In this document: in pieces, positions 34,197 through 43,010 of the stretch
Layout of the letters: each line of letters starts with the position of its first letter
Position numbering within the stretch: the first letter of the stretch is position 1
Source of the DNA: Candidatus Promineifilum breve
GTDB taxonomy: Bacteria > Chloroflexota > Anaerolineae > Promineifilales > Promineifilaceae
Assembly (NCBI RefSeq): GCF_900066015.1
Contig: NZ_LN890656.1
Span: forward strand, 124,001-188,000
Reading direction: 5' to 3'
Length of the DNA: 64,000 nt
Translations under genes and position numbers: made by a program
Notes under the pieces: generated by a model
Told to the model about the DNA's origin: nothing
Database searches by the model: none
What the model saw: only the letters and a program-made list of their open reading frames with translations

Positions 34197-35594
34197 ATGC
34201 TTCAACGAGAATGGAGTAAGGGGCGGGGGCGGCGCATCCGGGTGGCGGGCAGGCTGTTGCCATTGGTGGCGTTGGGGTGGGCTGCGGCGGCGCTGGCTGC
34301 CGGCATGTTGTTCATCCCCGGCGGCGAGGGGGACGGCCCATCGCTCAACGCCGCCGTCTCGGCCGATGGGCGCTACGTGGCCTTCGCCTCCGACGCCGCC
34401 AATCTGGTGTCCGATGACGACAACGGGCTGCGCGACGTTTTCCTCCACGACACCCAGACCGGCGACACGGTTCGCATCTCGGTGGCCCACGACGGCAACG
34501 ACGCCGATGACGCTTCCGACTGGCCGTCGATCTCGGCCGACGGCCGGTACGTGGCCTATCAATCGTTCGCCTCGAATCTGCTGCTCATCGACAACAACAT
34601 GGAGCCGGACATCTTCGTCTATGACCGGCAGACGGGGGCCACGACGCGGGCCTCGCTGACCTCTGAGGGCAATCCGGCGGCGGGCGCGTCGTTTGAGCCG
34701 GCCATCTCGGCCGATGGGCGCTTCGTGGCCTTCGCCTCCACAGCCATCAACCTCGACCCGGCCGACGACGACCCGGCCTATGACGTGTTCCTCCACGACC
34801 GGCAGACGGGGGACACGGAACTGATCTCCTTCGACGCGGCCGAGGAGCGGGGCGTGGGCTTTGCCGGAGCGCCGGCGCTGTCGGCCGACGGCCGCCTGGT
34901 GGCCTTCTCCTCCGGTTCGCCCGACCTCGTGCCCAACGACGACAACGGCCTGGAGGACATCTTCGTCCGCGACCGGCAGACGGGGCAGACCGCGCGCGTG
35001 TCGGTTGATGCCAACGGGGCGGAGGCCGACGGCGATTCCTACGAGCCGTCCCTCTCGGCCGACGGCCGCTATGTCGCCTTCTGGAGCTATGCCGCCAATC
35101 TGGTCGGCTCCGACACCGGCGGCTGGGCCGGCGTCTACGTCCACGACCGGCAGACGGGCGACATTACGTTGGCCTCGCGGGCCGGGGAGGACGGTGTGGC
35201 CGATGGCGACTCGTTCCGGCCGCGGCTGTCGGCCGATGGGCGCTACGTCGTCTTCGAGTCGGAGGCGACCAACCTGACGGGCACACCGGACACGAATCAG
35301 GTGGCCGACGTGGTGATCCATGACCGGCAGACGGGTGGGACGGCGTTGGCGTCGGTCGGCGCGGCCGGGCCGGGCGACGGCGAATCGTTGCGCCCGGCCC
35401 TCTCGGCCGATGGCGGCCACGTCGCTTTCCACTCCGACGCGGCCAATCTGGTGGCCGATGACGGCAACGGCGTGGGCGACGTCTTCCTGCGCCACCGGGC
35501 GGCGGGGACAACGGCGCGGGTATCGCTGGCCGCGGCCGAGGCCGAGCCGCCGGATGAGATGGTGTACCTTAGTTTTGTGGTTGCGTTGGATTAG
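34197..35594 (+). CDS. Exported seven-bladed PD40/WD40-like beta-propeller protein
   Basis: 465 residues. Start ATG 34197 was chosen because GGAG lies six bases upstream. A signal-like segment (RRIRVAGRLLPLVALGWAAAALAAG) is followed by seven repeats built around SADGRYVAFAS and DVFLHDRQTGDT, as in TolB-type PD40 propellers. Such proteins are usually extracytoplasmic binding scaffolds; partner unknown. Acidic D/N-rich loops (DDDNGL, DDDPAYD) could bind calcium. The blades are similar at DNA level, which hints at internal duplication. Confidence 0.85.
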   Translation: MLQREWSKGRGRRIRVAGRLLPLVALGWAAAALAAGMLFIPGGEGDGPSLNAAVSADGRYVAFASDAANLVSDDDNGLRDVFLHDTQTGDTVRISVAHDGNDADDASDWPSISADGRYVAYQSFASNLLLIDNNMEPDIFVYDRQTGATTRASLTSEGNPAAGASFEPAISADGRFVAFASTAINLDPADDDPAYDVFLHDRQTGDTELISFDAAEERGVGFAGAPALSADGRLVAFSSGSPDLVPNDDNGLEDIFVRDRQTGQTARVSVDANGAEADGDSYEPSLSADGRYVAFWSYAANLVGSDTGGWAGVYVHDRQTGDITLASRAGEDGVADGDSFRPRLSADGRYVVFESEATNLTGTPDTNQVADVVIHDRQTGGTALASVGAAGPGDGESLRPALSADGGHVAFHSDAANLVADDGNGVGDVFLRHRAAGTTARVSLAAAEAEPPDEMVYLSFVVALD

Positions 35595-35599
35595 GGGGA

Positions 35600-35762
35600 A
35601 TTGGCTACGGATGGGGACGGACGGGACGGATTTAGGGTTTTGCAGTAATACATTGGGAACACAGAGCACACAGAGGAGTCACAGAGATTCACATTGCCGG
35701 CGCCGCTTCAACCGGCTTCAGCCGGGTTTTGTGTAGCAGCCGCGGGTTTGAACCCGCGCTTA
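35600..35762. repeat. N1/N2-type fragments and a P4 palindromic element
   Basis: Short ACGGA-type and CACAGAG-type repeats, then P4 (GGCTTCAGCCGGGTTTTG and CGCGGGTTTGAACCCGCG) ending 12 bases before the lipoprotein ATG. Confidence 0.75.
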
Positions 35763-35773
35763 CAGGAGTACCG

Positions 35774-36373
35774 ATGATAAAAGTACGTTTTTGTCTGCTG
35801 GTACTGATGACAATCCTCCTGTTCGGCCTGGCCGCCTGCACCGAGGGGGTAGACGACGCGAGCCAACCGGCAGCGACGGCCGCGTTAACCCGCCCGCCCG
35901 CCGCGCCATCGCTCAGCCCTTCGCCGACGGCCTTCCAGCAATTCAGTTACGACAAATTTATCGACGCGCTCGGCCAATTGGATCGGCGTTTGCGAGTTGA
36001 GCAAGAGGCGACTTACGCCGGCTACTGCCTGCCGCAGCCGGGGCGGCGCGAGGCCATCCTTGCCTTCACCGCCGACGCCGAGAACATGGCCCGCACCTAT
36101 CTGGAGGGGCAACCTCTGGCGGTCTACGTCAGCGTCAGCGACAGGGCGGCCGACTACCCGGTGGCCGTGCTCAACGCCGCCGTGCCGGTGGAGACCGAGC
36201 GCCTCTTCAAGATGGGCTTCGACGTCATGGGCTGGACGGATGATTGCCTCAACCGCGTTGTCCTGACGGTGATTGCGCCGGCCGAGGTGGAGGCCGCCCT
36301 GGTCGCCGCCGGTGAATCGTTGCCGCCCTATGTCGAACTGGTGGCTGGGTCGATGGTCACGCCGGAGTCGTAA
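35774..36373 (+). CDS. Small secreted lipoprotein of unknown function
   Basis: 199 residues. AGGAG precedes ATG 35774. The signal peptide ends in the lipobox GLAAC, followed by a short proline/alanine-rich spacer. The domain at about 60-199 has two cysteines (GYCLPQPG, WTDDCLNR) that could form a disulfide. No family recognised. It is the last gene before the STAND protein but separated from it by a repeat-filled gap. Confidence 0.7.
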   Translation: MIKVRFCLLVLMTILLFGLAACTEGVDDASQPAATAALTRPPAAPSLSPSPTAFQQFSYDKFIDALGQLDRRLRVEQEATYAGYCLPQPGRREAILAFTADAENMARTYLEGQPLAVYVSVSDRAADYPVAVLNAAVPVETERLFKMGFDVMGWTDDCLNRVVLTVIAPAEVEAALVAAGESLPPYVELVAGSMVTPES

Positions 36374-36535
36374 GAATTGGCTACGGATGGGGACGGGCGG
36401 GACGGAATATTTCGCATAGTGAATCTGTGAAATCTGTCTCTACCTGGTTGTAATATTTCTCCATTTGCCACGGACAGGACCGATTTCTTCGCTGTGTAAA
36501 TCCGTGAAATCTGTGTGCATCCGTGTTGGATTCAT
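36374..36535. repeat. N1/N2 9-mer repeats upstream of the STAND gene
   Basis: Degenerate ATCCGTG / TCTGTGAAATC units; a TATACT hexamer at 36542-36547 just beyond them may be the -10 box of the next gene. Confidence 0.65.
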
Positions 36536-36579
36536 TTGCGCTATACTATAGATAGCCTGTTCGCCATCGATCTTAGCCA

Positions 36580-39500
36580 ATGCCTGAACCCGATCCCTCA
36601 GCCGATCTAGACCTGCGGATTCGCCTCGCCGCCGACCGTATCCTGCGCGCCGTCACCCTGCGGCGACAGGCCAAGGTCGTCATACTGGCTTCGGCGGCGT
36701 TGTCCATCGTCGCCGCCGTCCGGCCCGATGTGCTGCCGCCCGACCTGGTCGTTCTCAAGGAACTGCTTAACGTGGGGGCCATCAACACTCTGCTCAAGGA
36801 CGTGGCCGGCGGCGCTAAGCTGACCGATGAAGAGATCGCCGCGCGGATGGAGGGGGCACTACCCCTGGACCGGCTGGATGAATTGTTGGTTGGCCAGAAT
36901 GATTTGCTGCGCGCTCTTACCCGCCAGCACGCCCGGCTGCAGGAAATGTTGCAACTGCAAGCCGACGACGCCCAAGCCAGCGCACGCCTGCAAGACGGTT
37001 TTGACGCGCTAACCCAGCTGATCGAGGCTCGGCTATTGCCGCTCCTGAATGTGCAAACGCCGCCGCCCGTCCCCGTCCAACTTCCCCCGGCGGCCACCCA
37101 CTTCACCGGCCGCGCCCCCGAACTGGCCGCCCTGCTGGCCGCGCTCCAACCCGGCCGCGTCGTCACCCTCTACGGCCCCGGCGGCATCGGCAAGACGGCA
37201 CTGGCCGCCGAGGCATTGCGGGCGCTGCTGGCCGAGCAGAACCCTCCCCCAACCCCTCCCGAGGGGAGGGGGGCCGGACTCCCTCTCCCTCCGGGAGAGG
37301 GCCGGGGAGAGGGTCAGGGCGAGGCCGCGCTCCCTCTCCCCTTGGGAGAGGGTTGGGGAGAGGGTCTTCCTCCCCGCTTCCCCGGCGGCGTCCTCTTCCA
37401 CACCTTCTACGGCCGCCCCGCCGCCGCCGAAGCCGCCGCCGACTTCGCTCGCGCTTATGGCCTCGACCCCAACCCCGACCCCTTCGCCGCCCTCGGCGCG
37501 GCCCTGCGCGGCCGGGTGGCGTTGCTCATCCTCGACGGCGCGGAGGAGGCCGACGACCTCCACCAGCTATTGGCCCGGCGCGACCGCTGCGGCGTGCTCA
37601 TCACCAGCCGGAAGCGGGCTGACGTGGTGGACGTGGGCATTGAGGTCGAGCGGCTGCCGTTGGATAAGGCGCTGGCGTTGTTGTGGGTGATGGCGCATCC
37701 CGCGGGCCCTTTTCCCGCGCCAGACCCTCTCCCCGCGCCAGATCCTCTCGCCGCGCCAGACCCTCTCCCCAACCCTCTCCCGGAGGGAGAGGGAGCCGGA
37801 GCGTGGGAAGGGTTGGGGGAGGGCGAGGCCGCGCGGGAGATCTGCGAACTGGTGGGCAACCTGCCGCTGGCCTTGCGGCTGGCCGGGGCCTATCTGTTCC
37901 AACACGACGAGAAACCGGCTGAGTATCGGGCCTGGCTGCGGGCCTCGCGGCTGGCGGCGCTGGACTTCGGCCAACGGCGGGCCGACAGCGTGCCCATCCT
38001 GATGGCCAAGTCCGTGGCCCAATTGAGCGACGCGGGCCGGGCGGCGCTGGGCGTGGCCGGCTGCCTGGCTCTGGCCCCGTTCGACGCCGCGCCTGTAGCC
38101 GCCGCGCTGGGGCAATCACCCAAAGATAAAACACCAGATATTGTGAGGCGAATAGTGGCACGCGTTCGCGGAGAATCAAATCCTCGTCTCTATACCGAGC
38201 GAGAGGTGGTCGGTGCCTTAGGCGAACTGGTCAACTACGAACTGCTGCGCCGCCCGGCCGAACGGTACGAGACAACCCACGCCCTGGTCTACGCCTACGC
38301 CCGCGACCGGCTGCCTGTAGAGCCGCCCGCGCTGCGGCGGCTGGGGGAATATTACGCCGCGCTGGCCGAAGCCGAGAGCGCCAAGGGCCTGCCCGGCTAC
38401 CAACGGCTAAGCGCGGAACGCGCCCATATCCTGGCCGTGCTGCCCCGGCTGGCGGCGGCCGAGGAATGGGCCACGGCTAACCAGCTGGTCTGGGCGGTGC
38501 AATCGTGGCTAGGCATTCAGGGCTACCCGCGCGACCGGATCGCGGCGCTGGAGGTGGGGCTGGCCGCGGCGCGGGCGCTGGGGTGGCGCGCGGATGAAGG
38601 CGCTCACCTGACCCATCTGGGCCTAGCCTACGCCGACCTAGGGCAGGTAGAGCGGGCCATCGAGCAGTACGAGGCGGCGCTGGCCGTGGCCCGTGAGATC
38701 GGCGACCGGCGCATGGAAGGGAGCGTTCTAGGGAACCTAGGCCTGGCCTACGCCGACCTGGGGCAGGTGGAGCGGGCTATCGAATTGTACGAGGCGGCGC
38801 TGGCCGTGGCCCGCGAGATCGGCGACCGGCGCGGCGAGGGGAACCACCTGGGCAACTTGGGCATCGCCTATAAGAACCTGGGGCAGGTCGAGCAGGCCAT
38901 CGAATTGTACGAGGCGGCGCTGGCCGTGGCCCGCGAGATCGGCGACCGGCGCGGCGAGGGGAACCGGCTGGGTAACCTGGGCAACGCCTACGCCGACCTG
39001 GGGCAGGTGGAGCGGGCCATCGAATTCTACGAGGCGGCGCTGGCCGTTGCCCGCGAGATCGGCGACCGGCGTAATGAAGGACTCTGGTTGGGCAACCTGG
39101 GCAACGCCTACCGCAACCTGGGGCAGGTGGAGCGGGCGCTCTCATTCCACGAGGCGGCGCTGGCCGTGGCCCGCGAGGTCGGCGACCGGCGCGGCGAGGG
39201 GACGCACCTGGGCAACCTGGGCATCGCCTATAAGAACCTGGGGCAGGTGGAGCGGGCCATCGAATTCTACGAGGCAGCGCTGGCCGTGGCTCGCGAGATC
39301 GGCGACCGGCGCGGTGAGGGGAACCACCTGGGCAACCTGGGCATCGCCTACGCCGACCTGGGGCAGGTGGCGCGGGCCATCGAATTGTACGAGGCGGCGC
39401 TGGCCGTGGCCCGCGAGATCGGCGACCGGCGCGGCGAGGGGAACCGTCTGGGCAACCTGGGCATCGCCTATAAGAACCAAGGGCAGGTGGAGCGGGCCAT

Positions 39501-39846
39501 CGAACTGTACGACGCGGCGCTGGCCGTGGCCCGCGAGATCGGCGACCGGCGTGGCGAGGGGAACCACCTGGGCAACCTGGGCAACGCCTACCGCAACCTG
39601 GGGCAGGTGGAGCGGGCCATCGAACAGTACGAGGCGGCGCTGGCCGTAGCCCGCGAGATCGGCGACCGGCGCGGCGAGGGGAACCACCTGTACAATCGCG
39701 CGTTGGCGCTGGAGCAGTTGGCGCGGCCGGACGAGGCGATCGAATCGATGGCCGCCGCGTTGGCTGTCTTTGAATCCATCGATGCCCCAACCGTCGCCGC
39801 CCAAGCCCGCGAGGAATTGGCCCGCCTGCGCGGCGCGGCCGGTTGA
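36580..39846 (+). CDS. STAND NTPase (NB-ARC-like) with C-terminal TPR array
   Basis: 1088 residues. The N-terminal about 160 residues are helical with a hydrophobic patch (VVILASAALSIVAAV) and are not a domain I recognise. The NTPase starts with HFTGRAPELAALL and P-loop YGPGGIGKTALA (about 197-208); VALLILDGAEE is Walker B and VLITSRKRAD is sensor 1. A winged-helix region follows, then nine 40-residue TPRs (about 688-1047) that are almost identical. Two P5 repeat stretches (about 220-265 and 375-413) are translated in frame inside the NTPase. Such proteins act as ligand-triggered switches; in multicellular bacteria they are proposed to work in immunity or self-recognition. No separate effector gene is adjacent. 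Confidence 0.88.
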   Translation: MPEPDPSADLDLRIRLAADRILRAVTLRRQAKVVILASAALSIVAAVRPDVLPPDLVVLKELLNVGAINTLLKDVAGGAKLTDEEIAARMEGALPLDRLDELLVGQNDLLRALTRQHARLQEMLQLQADDAQASARLQDGFDALTQLIEARLLPLLNVQTPPPVPVQLPPAATHFTGRAPELAALLAALQPGRVVTLYGPGGIGKTALAAEALRALLAEQNPPPTPPEGRGAGLPLPPGEGRGEGQGEAALPLPLGEGWGEGLPPRFPGGVLFHTFYGRPAAAEAAADFARAYGLDPNPDPFAALGAALRGRVALLILDGAEEADDLHQLLARRDRCGVLITSRKRADVVDVGIEVERLPLDKALALLWVMAHPAGPFPAPDPLPAPDPLAAPDPLPNPLPEGEGAGAWEGLGEGEAAREICELVGNLPLALRLAGAYLFQHDEKPAEYRAWLRASRLAALDFGQRRADSVPILMAKSVAQLSDAGRAALGVAGCLALAPFDAAPVAAALGQSPKDKTPDIVRRIVARVRGESNPRLYTEREVVGALGELVNYELLRRPAERYETTHALVYAYARDRLPVEPPALRRLGEYYAALAEAESAKGLPGYQRLSAERAHILAVLPRLAAAEEWATANQLVWAVQSWLGIQGYPRDRIAALEVGLAAARALGWRADEGAHLTHLGLAYADLGQVERAIEQYEAALAVAREIGDRRMEGSVLGNLGLAYADLGQVERAIELYEAALAVAREIGDRRGEGNHLGNLGIAYKNLGQVEQAIELYEAALAVAREIGDRRGEGNRLGNLGNAYADLGQVERAIEFYEAALAVAREIGDRRNEGLWLGNLGNAYRNLGQVERALSFHEAALAVAREVGDRRGEGTHLGNLGIAYKNLGQVERAIEFYEAALAVAREIGDRRGEGNHLGNLGIAYADLGQVARAIELYEAALAVAREIGDRRGEGNRLGNLGIAYKNQGQVERAIELYDAALAVAREIGDRRGEGNHLGNLGNAYRNLGQVERAIEQYEAALAVAREIGDRRGEGNHLYNRALALEQLARPDEAIESMAAALAVFESIDAPTVAAQAREELARLRGAAG
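37240..37375. repeat. In-frame P5 repeats in the STAND gene (first)
   Basis: CCCTCTCCCTCCGGGAGAGG-type units encode GLPLPPGEGRGEG and LPLPLGEGWGEG between the P-loop region and the next core strand. The same element is intergenic at 15830-15910. Confidence 0.85.
37705..37822. repeat. In-frame P5 repeats in the STAND gene (second)
   Basis: Codes for PAPDPLPAPDPLAAPDPL then PNPLPEGEGAG; frame kept. Confidence 0.82.
38641..39720 (+). repeat. Nine tandem 120-bp units encoding TPRs
   Basis: Exact 120-base periodicity. Units differ mainly at AYADL / AYKNL / AYRNL, at the residue after GQVERAIE (L, F or Q) and at GNHL / GNRL / THL, in mosaic order. Confidence 0.95.
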
Positions 39847-39879
39847 TGGTTGGCCGCGGCCCTCTTCGGTCACGGTCGA

Positions 39880-40269
39880 AGAAGGGTCAGGCAACCGGGA
39901 GAGAAGTCCGTCCGTTTCCCGGCGACACCTATCCCGGTTGCCAGACCCCTACAATGGGGCGCGCGTCTGGCCGATCGTAGGGGCTAGGCGGCGGCGATAG
40001 GTGTCGCATGAAACAATAGGTCTCGTCTCGCCGCCGCCTCGCCCCTTCTTCGCGCCACCGCCGTCGAAGAAGGGGCGAGGCAACCGGGAGAGAAAGCCGC
40101 CCGTTTCCCAACGACACCCATCCCGCTTACCTGCCCCCTACCCCGGTGACGGGTCAAGGATTTATCTTTGCGTCTTTGCGCCTTTGCGTTTTTCTTTTCT
40201 GCGGTCAGCGGTCGGCCGTCAGCGGTCTTCCTTTGCGTCTTCGCGCCTTTGCGTTTTTCTTTTCGGCCG
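39880..40269. repeat. Gene-free repeat cluster (P2 x2, P3, octamers, H5)
   Basis: P2 palindromes at about 39885-39955 and 40065-40140, a P3 palindrome at about 39975-40060, CTTTGCGT/CTTTGCGC octamers at about 40165-40260, and CAGCGGTC heptamers on both sides. Confidence 0.8.
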
Positions 40270-42411
40270 TCAGCGGTCGTCCCCCAACCGCGCCCGCGCA
40301 TCCACCGCATACGCCCCCTGCCCCTCCGGCAACACCCGCACCGGGTTTAGCTCGATCTCCGACAGCTCGGGGAAGTCGGCCGCCAGTTGCCCCAGGCGGC
40401 GAATGATGCCCAGGATGGCCGCGCGGTCGGCCGGGGGCAGGTTGCGGAAGCCGGCCAACCGCCGCCCGGCCCAGGTGCTCGCCAGCAGCCCGGCCGCCTC
40501 GCCCTCGCTGACCGGGGCCAGGCAGAACTCCACGTCGCGCAGCCCCTCGACCTCCACGCCGCCGGAGCCGAACATGACCACCGGCCCGAACTGCGGGTCC
40601 TGCACCGCGCCGACGATGACCTCCTGGCCGAAGGTGATCATGCGCTGGACGTAGACGCCATCGACGCGGGCGGCAGGCGCGGCGGCGCGGGCGTTGCTCA
40701 GGATGGCGGCGAAGCCCTGCTCGACCGCGTCCGGCTCGACCAGATTGAGCAGCACGCCGCCGGCCTCGGTCTTGTGGACGATGTCGGGCGAGGCGACCTT
40801 GAGCGCCACCGGGAAGCCCAGTTGCCAGGCCAGATCGACCGCCTCGTCGGCCGTCGTCGCCAGGGCCACCCGCGGCGTGGGGATGCCATAGGCGGCCAGC
40901 AGGCTATCGACGACCTCGTAGGGCAGGAAGTCGGCCGCGTCGCCGGCGGCGGCGCGATAGGCGTCCAGCGCGGCGCGGGCCTCGTCGGGGCGGGTGTCGG
41001 TCAGGGGCGGCCGAACAATGTCGCCGGCATCGGCCCGCATCCGCTCGGCTCGTTCGGTCAGCACGGCCAGGGCCGAGGCGGCGCGCTCCGGGAAGCGGTA
41101 CTCCGGCACGTGGGCGGCGCGGAAATATTCGACCGCCTCCTGGATCATGCGCTCGCCCATGAGGGCGATGACCACCGGCTTGTTGGCGGCGAAGATGTTC
41201 GGGATGAGGGCGCGGGCCACGCCGCCGGCCGACTCCATCGGCGGCGGCGGCAGGATGACCATGACGCTATGGACGCCGGGGTCATCGAGCAGGATGCGCA
41301 GCGATTCGACGTACTGCCCGGCGGTGGCCGCGGCCAGCATATCGACCGGGTTGCGCACGCTGGCGTCGGGCGGCAGGGCGGCGCGCAGGGCGGCTTCGGT
41401 CTCCGGGCGCAGCGCGGCGAGGCGCAGGCCGTGGCTCTCCAGCGCGTCGGCGGCGGTGACGCCCGGCCCGCCGGCGTTGGTCAGCACGGCCACCTCCGGC
41501 CCGGCCGGCAGCGGACACCAGGCCAGGGCTTTGGCCCAGTCGAATAGCTCCTCGACCGTGTTGGCGCGGATGACCCCGGCGCGGCGGAAGGCGGCGTTGA
41601 AGGCGCTCTCGGCCCCGGCCAGCGCGCCGGTGTGGCTGGCGACGGCGCGCCGGCCGGAGGAGTAGCGGCCGACCTTGAGGGCGATGACCGGCTTGTGGCG
41701 GGTCACCTCGCGGGCGGTGCGCACGAAGCGGCGGCCGTCGTCGATGCCCTCCAGGTAGAGGGTGATGACTTTGGTGTGCGGGTCGGCGGCCACGGCGGCC
41801 AGCGTGTCCGTCTCGCGCACGTCGATCTGGTTGCCGAGGCTGATGAGATGGGACAGGCCGAAGCCCTGGCCGCGGGCCCAGTCGATGACGGCGGCGCAGA
41901 TGGCCCCGGAGTGGGACAGGAAGGCCACGTCGCCGGGCGTGGGGCCGGGCGGCGGCAGGAAGGTGGTGTCCAGCGGGCGGTGGGTGTTGATGAGGCCGAC
42001 ACAGTTGGGGCCGATGAGGCGGATGGCGTGTTCGCGGGCCACGCGCAGGCACTCCTGCTCCAGCGCCGCGCCGGCGGGGCCGGTCTCGCGGAAGCCGCCG
42101 GAGGCGATGATGGCGGCGCGGATGCCCCGGCGGCCGACGGCGGCCAGCGTCTCGGCCACCTGCGGCGCGGGGACGATGATGACCGCCAGATCGACCGGGT
42201 CGGGCACGTCGGCGATGGTCGGGTAGATAGGGCGCTCCAGCAGGCGGCCGCCGCGCGGGTTAACGAAGTGGATGGCGCCAGGGTAGCCGCTCTGGGCCAG
42301 GTTGCGGGCCACACCGAAGCCGAGCTTGGTGGGGGCGGTGCTGGCTCCAATGACGGCGATGCCGGTGGGATCGAAAAACGGGCGTAATGTAGGATCGATT
42401 GGGAGGCTCAC
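40270..42411 (-). CDS. ADP-forming acetyl/acyl-CoA synthetase, fused alpha-beta
   Basis: 713 residues from GTG 42411. CoA-binding domain (GIAVIGASTAPTKLG), ligase domain with phospho-histidine loop VASHTGALAGAE (near 255), hinge, and C-terminal ATP-grasp (FPVALKVASPDIVHKTEAGGV). It catalyses reversible acyl-CoA + ADP + Pi to acid + ATP, giving ATP in fermentation or activating acids. Unlike the paralogue at 16663-19413 it lacks a GNAT domain. The GTG is preferred over an upstream GTG at 42447 because two overlapping TACAAT boxes lie between them and the family begins here. The last codons run into H5-type repeat. Confidence 0.9.
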   Translation of the reverse strand: MSLPIDPTLRPFFDPTGIAVIGASTAPTKLGFGVARNLAQSGYPGAIHFVNPRGGRLLERPIYPTIADVPDPVDLAVIIVPAPQVAETLAAVGRRGIRAAIIASGGFRETGPAGAALEQECLRVAREHAIRLIGPNCVGLINTHRPLDTTFLPPPGPTPGDVAFLSHSGAICAAVIDWARGQGFGLSHLISLGNQIDVRETDTLAAVAADPHTKVITLYLEGIDDGRRFVRTAREVTRHKPVIALKVGRYSSGRRAVASHTGALAGAESAFNAAFRRAGVIRANTVEELFDWAKALAWCPLPAGPEVAVLTNAGGPGVTAADALESHGLRLAALRPETEAALRAALPPDASVRNPVDMLAAATAGQYVESLRILLDDPGVHSVMVILPPPPMESAGGVARALIPNIFAANKPVVIALMGERMIQEAVEYFRAAHVPEYRFPERAASALAVLTERAERMRADAGDIVRPPLTDTRPDEARAALDAYRAAAGDAADFLPYEVVDSLLAAYGIPTPRVALATTADEAVDLAWQLGFPVALKVASPDIVHKTEAGGVLLNLVEPDAVEQGFAAILSNARAAAPAARVDGVYVQRMITFGQEVIVGAVQDPQFGPVVMFGSGGVEVEGLRDVEFCLAPVSEGEAAGLLASTWAGRRLAGFRNLPPADRAAILGIIRRLGQLAADFPELSEIELNPVRVLPEGQGAYAVDARARLGDDR

Positions 42412-42419
42412 GGGATTGT

Positions 42420-42425
42420 ATTGTA
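42420..42425 (-). promoter_or_regulatory. Putative leaderless -10 box of the acyl-CoA synthetase gene
   Basis: TACAAT 8 bases before GTG 42411; a second TACAAT overlaps it (42415-42420). Confidence 0.45.
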
Positions 42426-42449
42426 GTGGATTTGGGGCGGTTGTCACGG

Positions 42450-42556
42450 GAAGGCGGGGGAGCAGGGGAGCAGGGGGGCAGGGGAGCGGGGGAGAGAATT
42501 CTCAAGGGCCGCTCTCCCTGCTCCCCTGCTCCCTTTCTCCCCTGCTCCCCTGCGCT
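42450..42556. repeat. O8 octamer hairpin after arsC
   Basis: GGAGCAGG run and complementary CTCCCCTG run between arsC and the CoA synthetase gene. Confidence 0.82.
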
Positions 42557-42964
42557 TCACGCGGTCATTTGCTCCAGCAAGAGAGGTATCTCCCGCGCGA
42601 TGGCGTCACGGACGGCGCGGAAGTCGGCCATGTCGCCGGTGCGGGCCGGGTCGGGGAAGCTGTGGTGGACGCGGCGGCCCAGGCCCAGCCAGAGCGGGCA
42701 CTCCTCGGCCGCCGCATCGCAGACCGTCACCACCACGTCGAAGGCCACGTCGCGGAACTCGTCGGCCAGCTTGGAGCGGCCGGCGTGGTGGATGCCGATC
42801 TCGGCCAGCGCGGCCATAGCCAACGGATGCACGTAGCCCGCGGGAACCGTCCCGGCGCTGACCGCCTGCCACCGGTCGCCCAGCCGGGCGTTGACGATGG
42901 CCTCGGCCAGTTGGGAGCGGCAGGAGTTGCCGGTGCACAGGAACAGGACTTGTCGTTTCGTCAT
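42557..42964 (-). CDS. arsC: Arsenate reductase, low-molecular-weight phosphatase type
   Basis: 135 residues. P-loop CTGNSCRSQ (about 9-17; the CX5R motif with nucleophilic Cys) and the later cysteine in VVTVCDAAAEECPLW match thioredoxin-linked ArsC, followed by the general-acid region FPDPAR. Reduces arsenate to arsenite. Last gene of the minus-strand arsRDAC cluster, 46 bases after arsA. ATG 42964 is preferred (AAGGA upstream; MTKRQVLFLC is the family start) over an in-frame GTG 21 bases earlier. Confidence 0.93.
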   Translation of the reverse strand: MTKRQVLFLCTGNSCRSQLAEAIVNARLGDRWQAVSAGTVPAGYVHPLAMAALAEIGIHHAGRSKLADEFRDVAFDVVVTVCDAAAEECPLWLGLGRRVHHSFPDPARTGDMADFRAVRDAIAREIPLLLEQMTA

Positions 42965-43010
42965 CTTGGGAATCCTTCTATTCACACTGGTTGACTGGCG
43001 AATTTAGCCT

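Noticed and set aside
33681-35669. Minus-strand open frame of about 660 codons across the MFS and propeller genes
   Set aside because: Spans two unrelated plus-strand genes and contains no recognisable domain.
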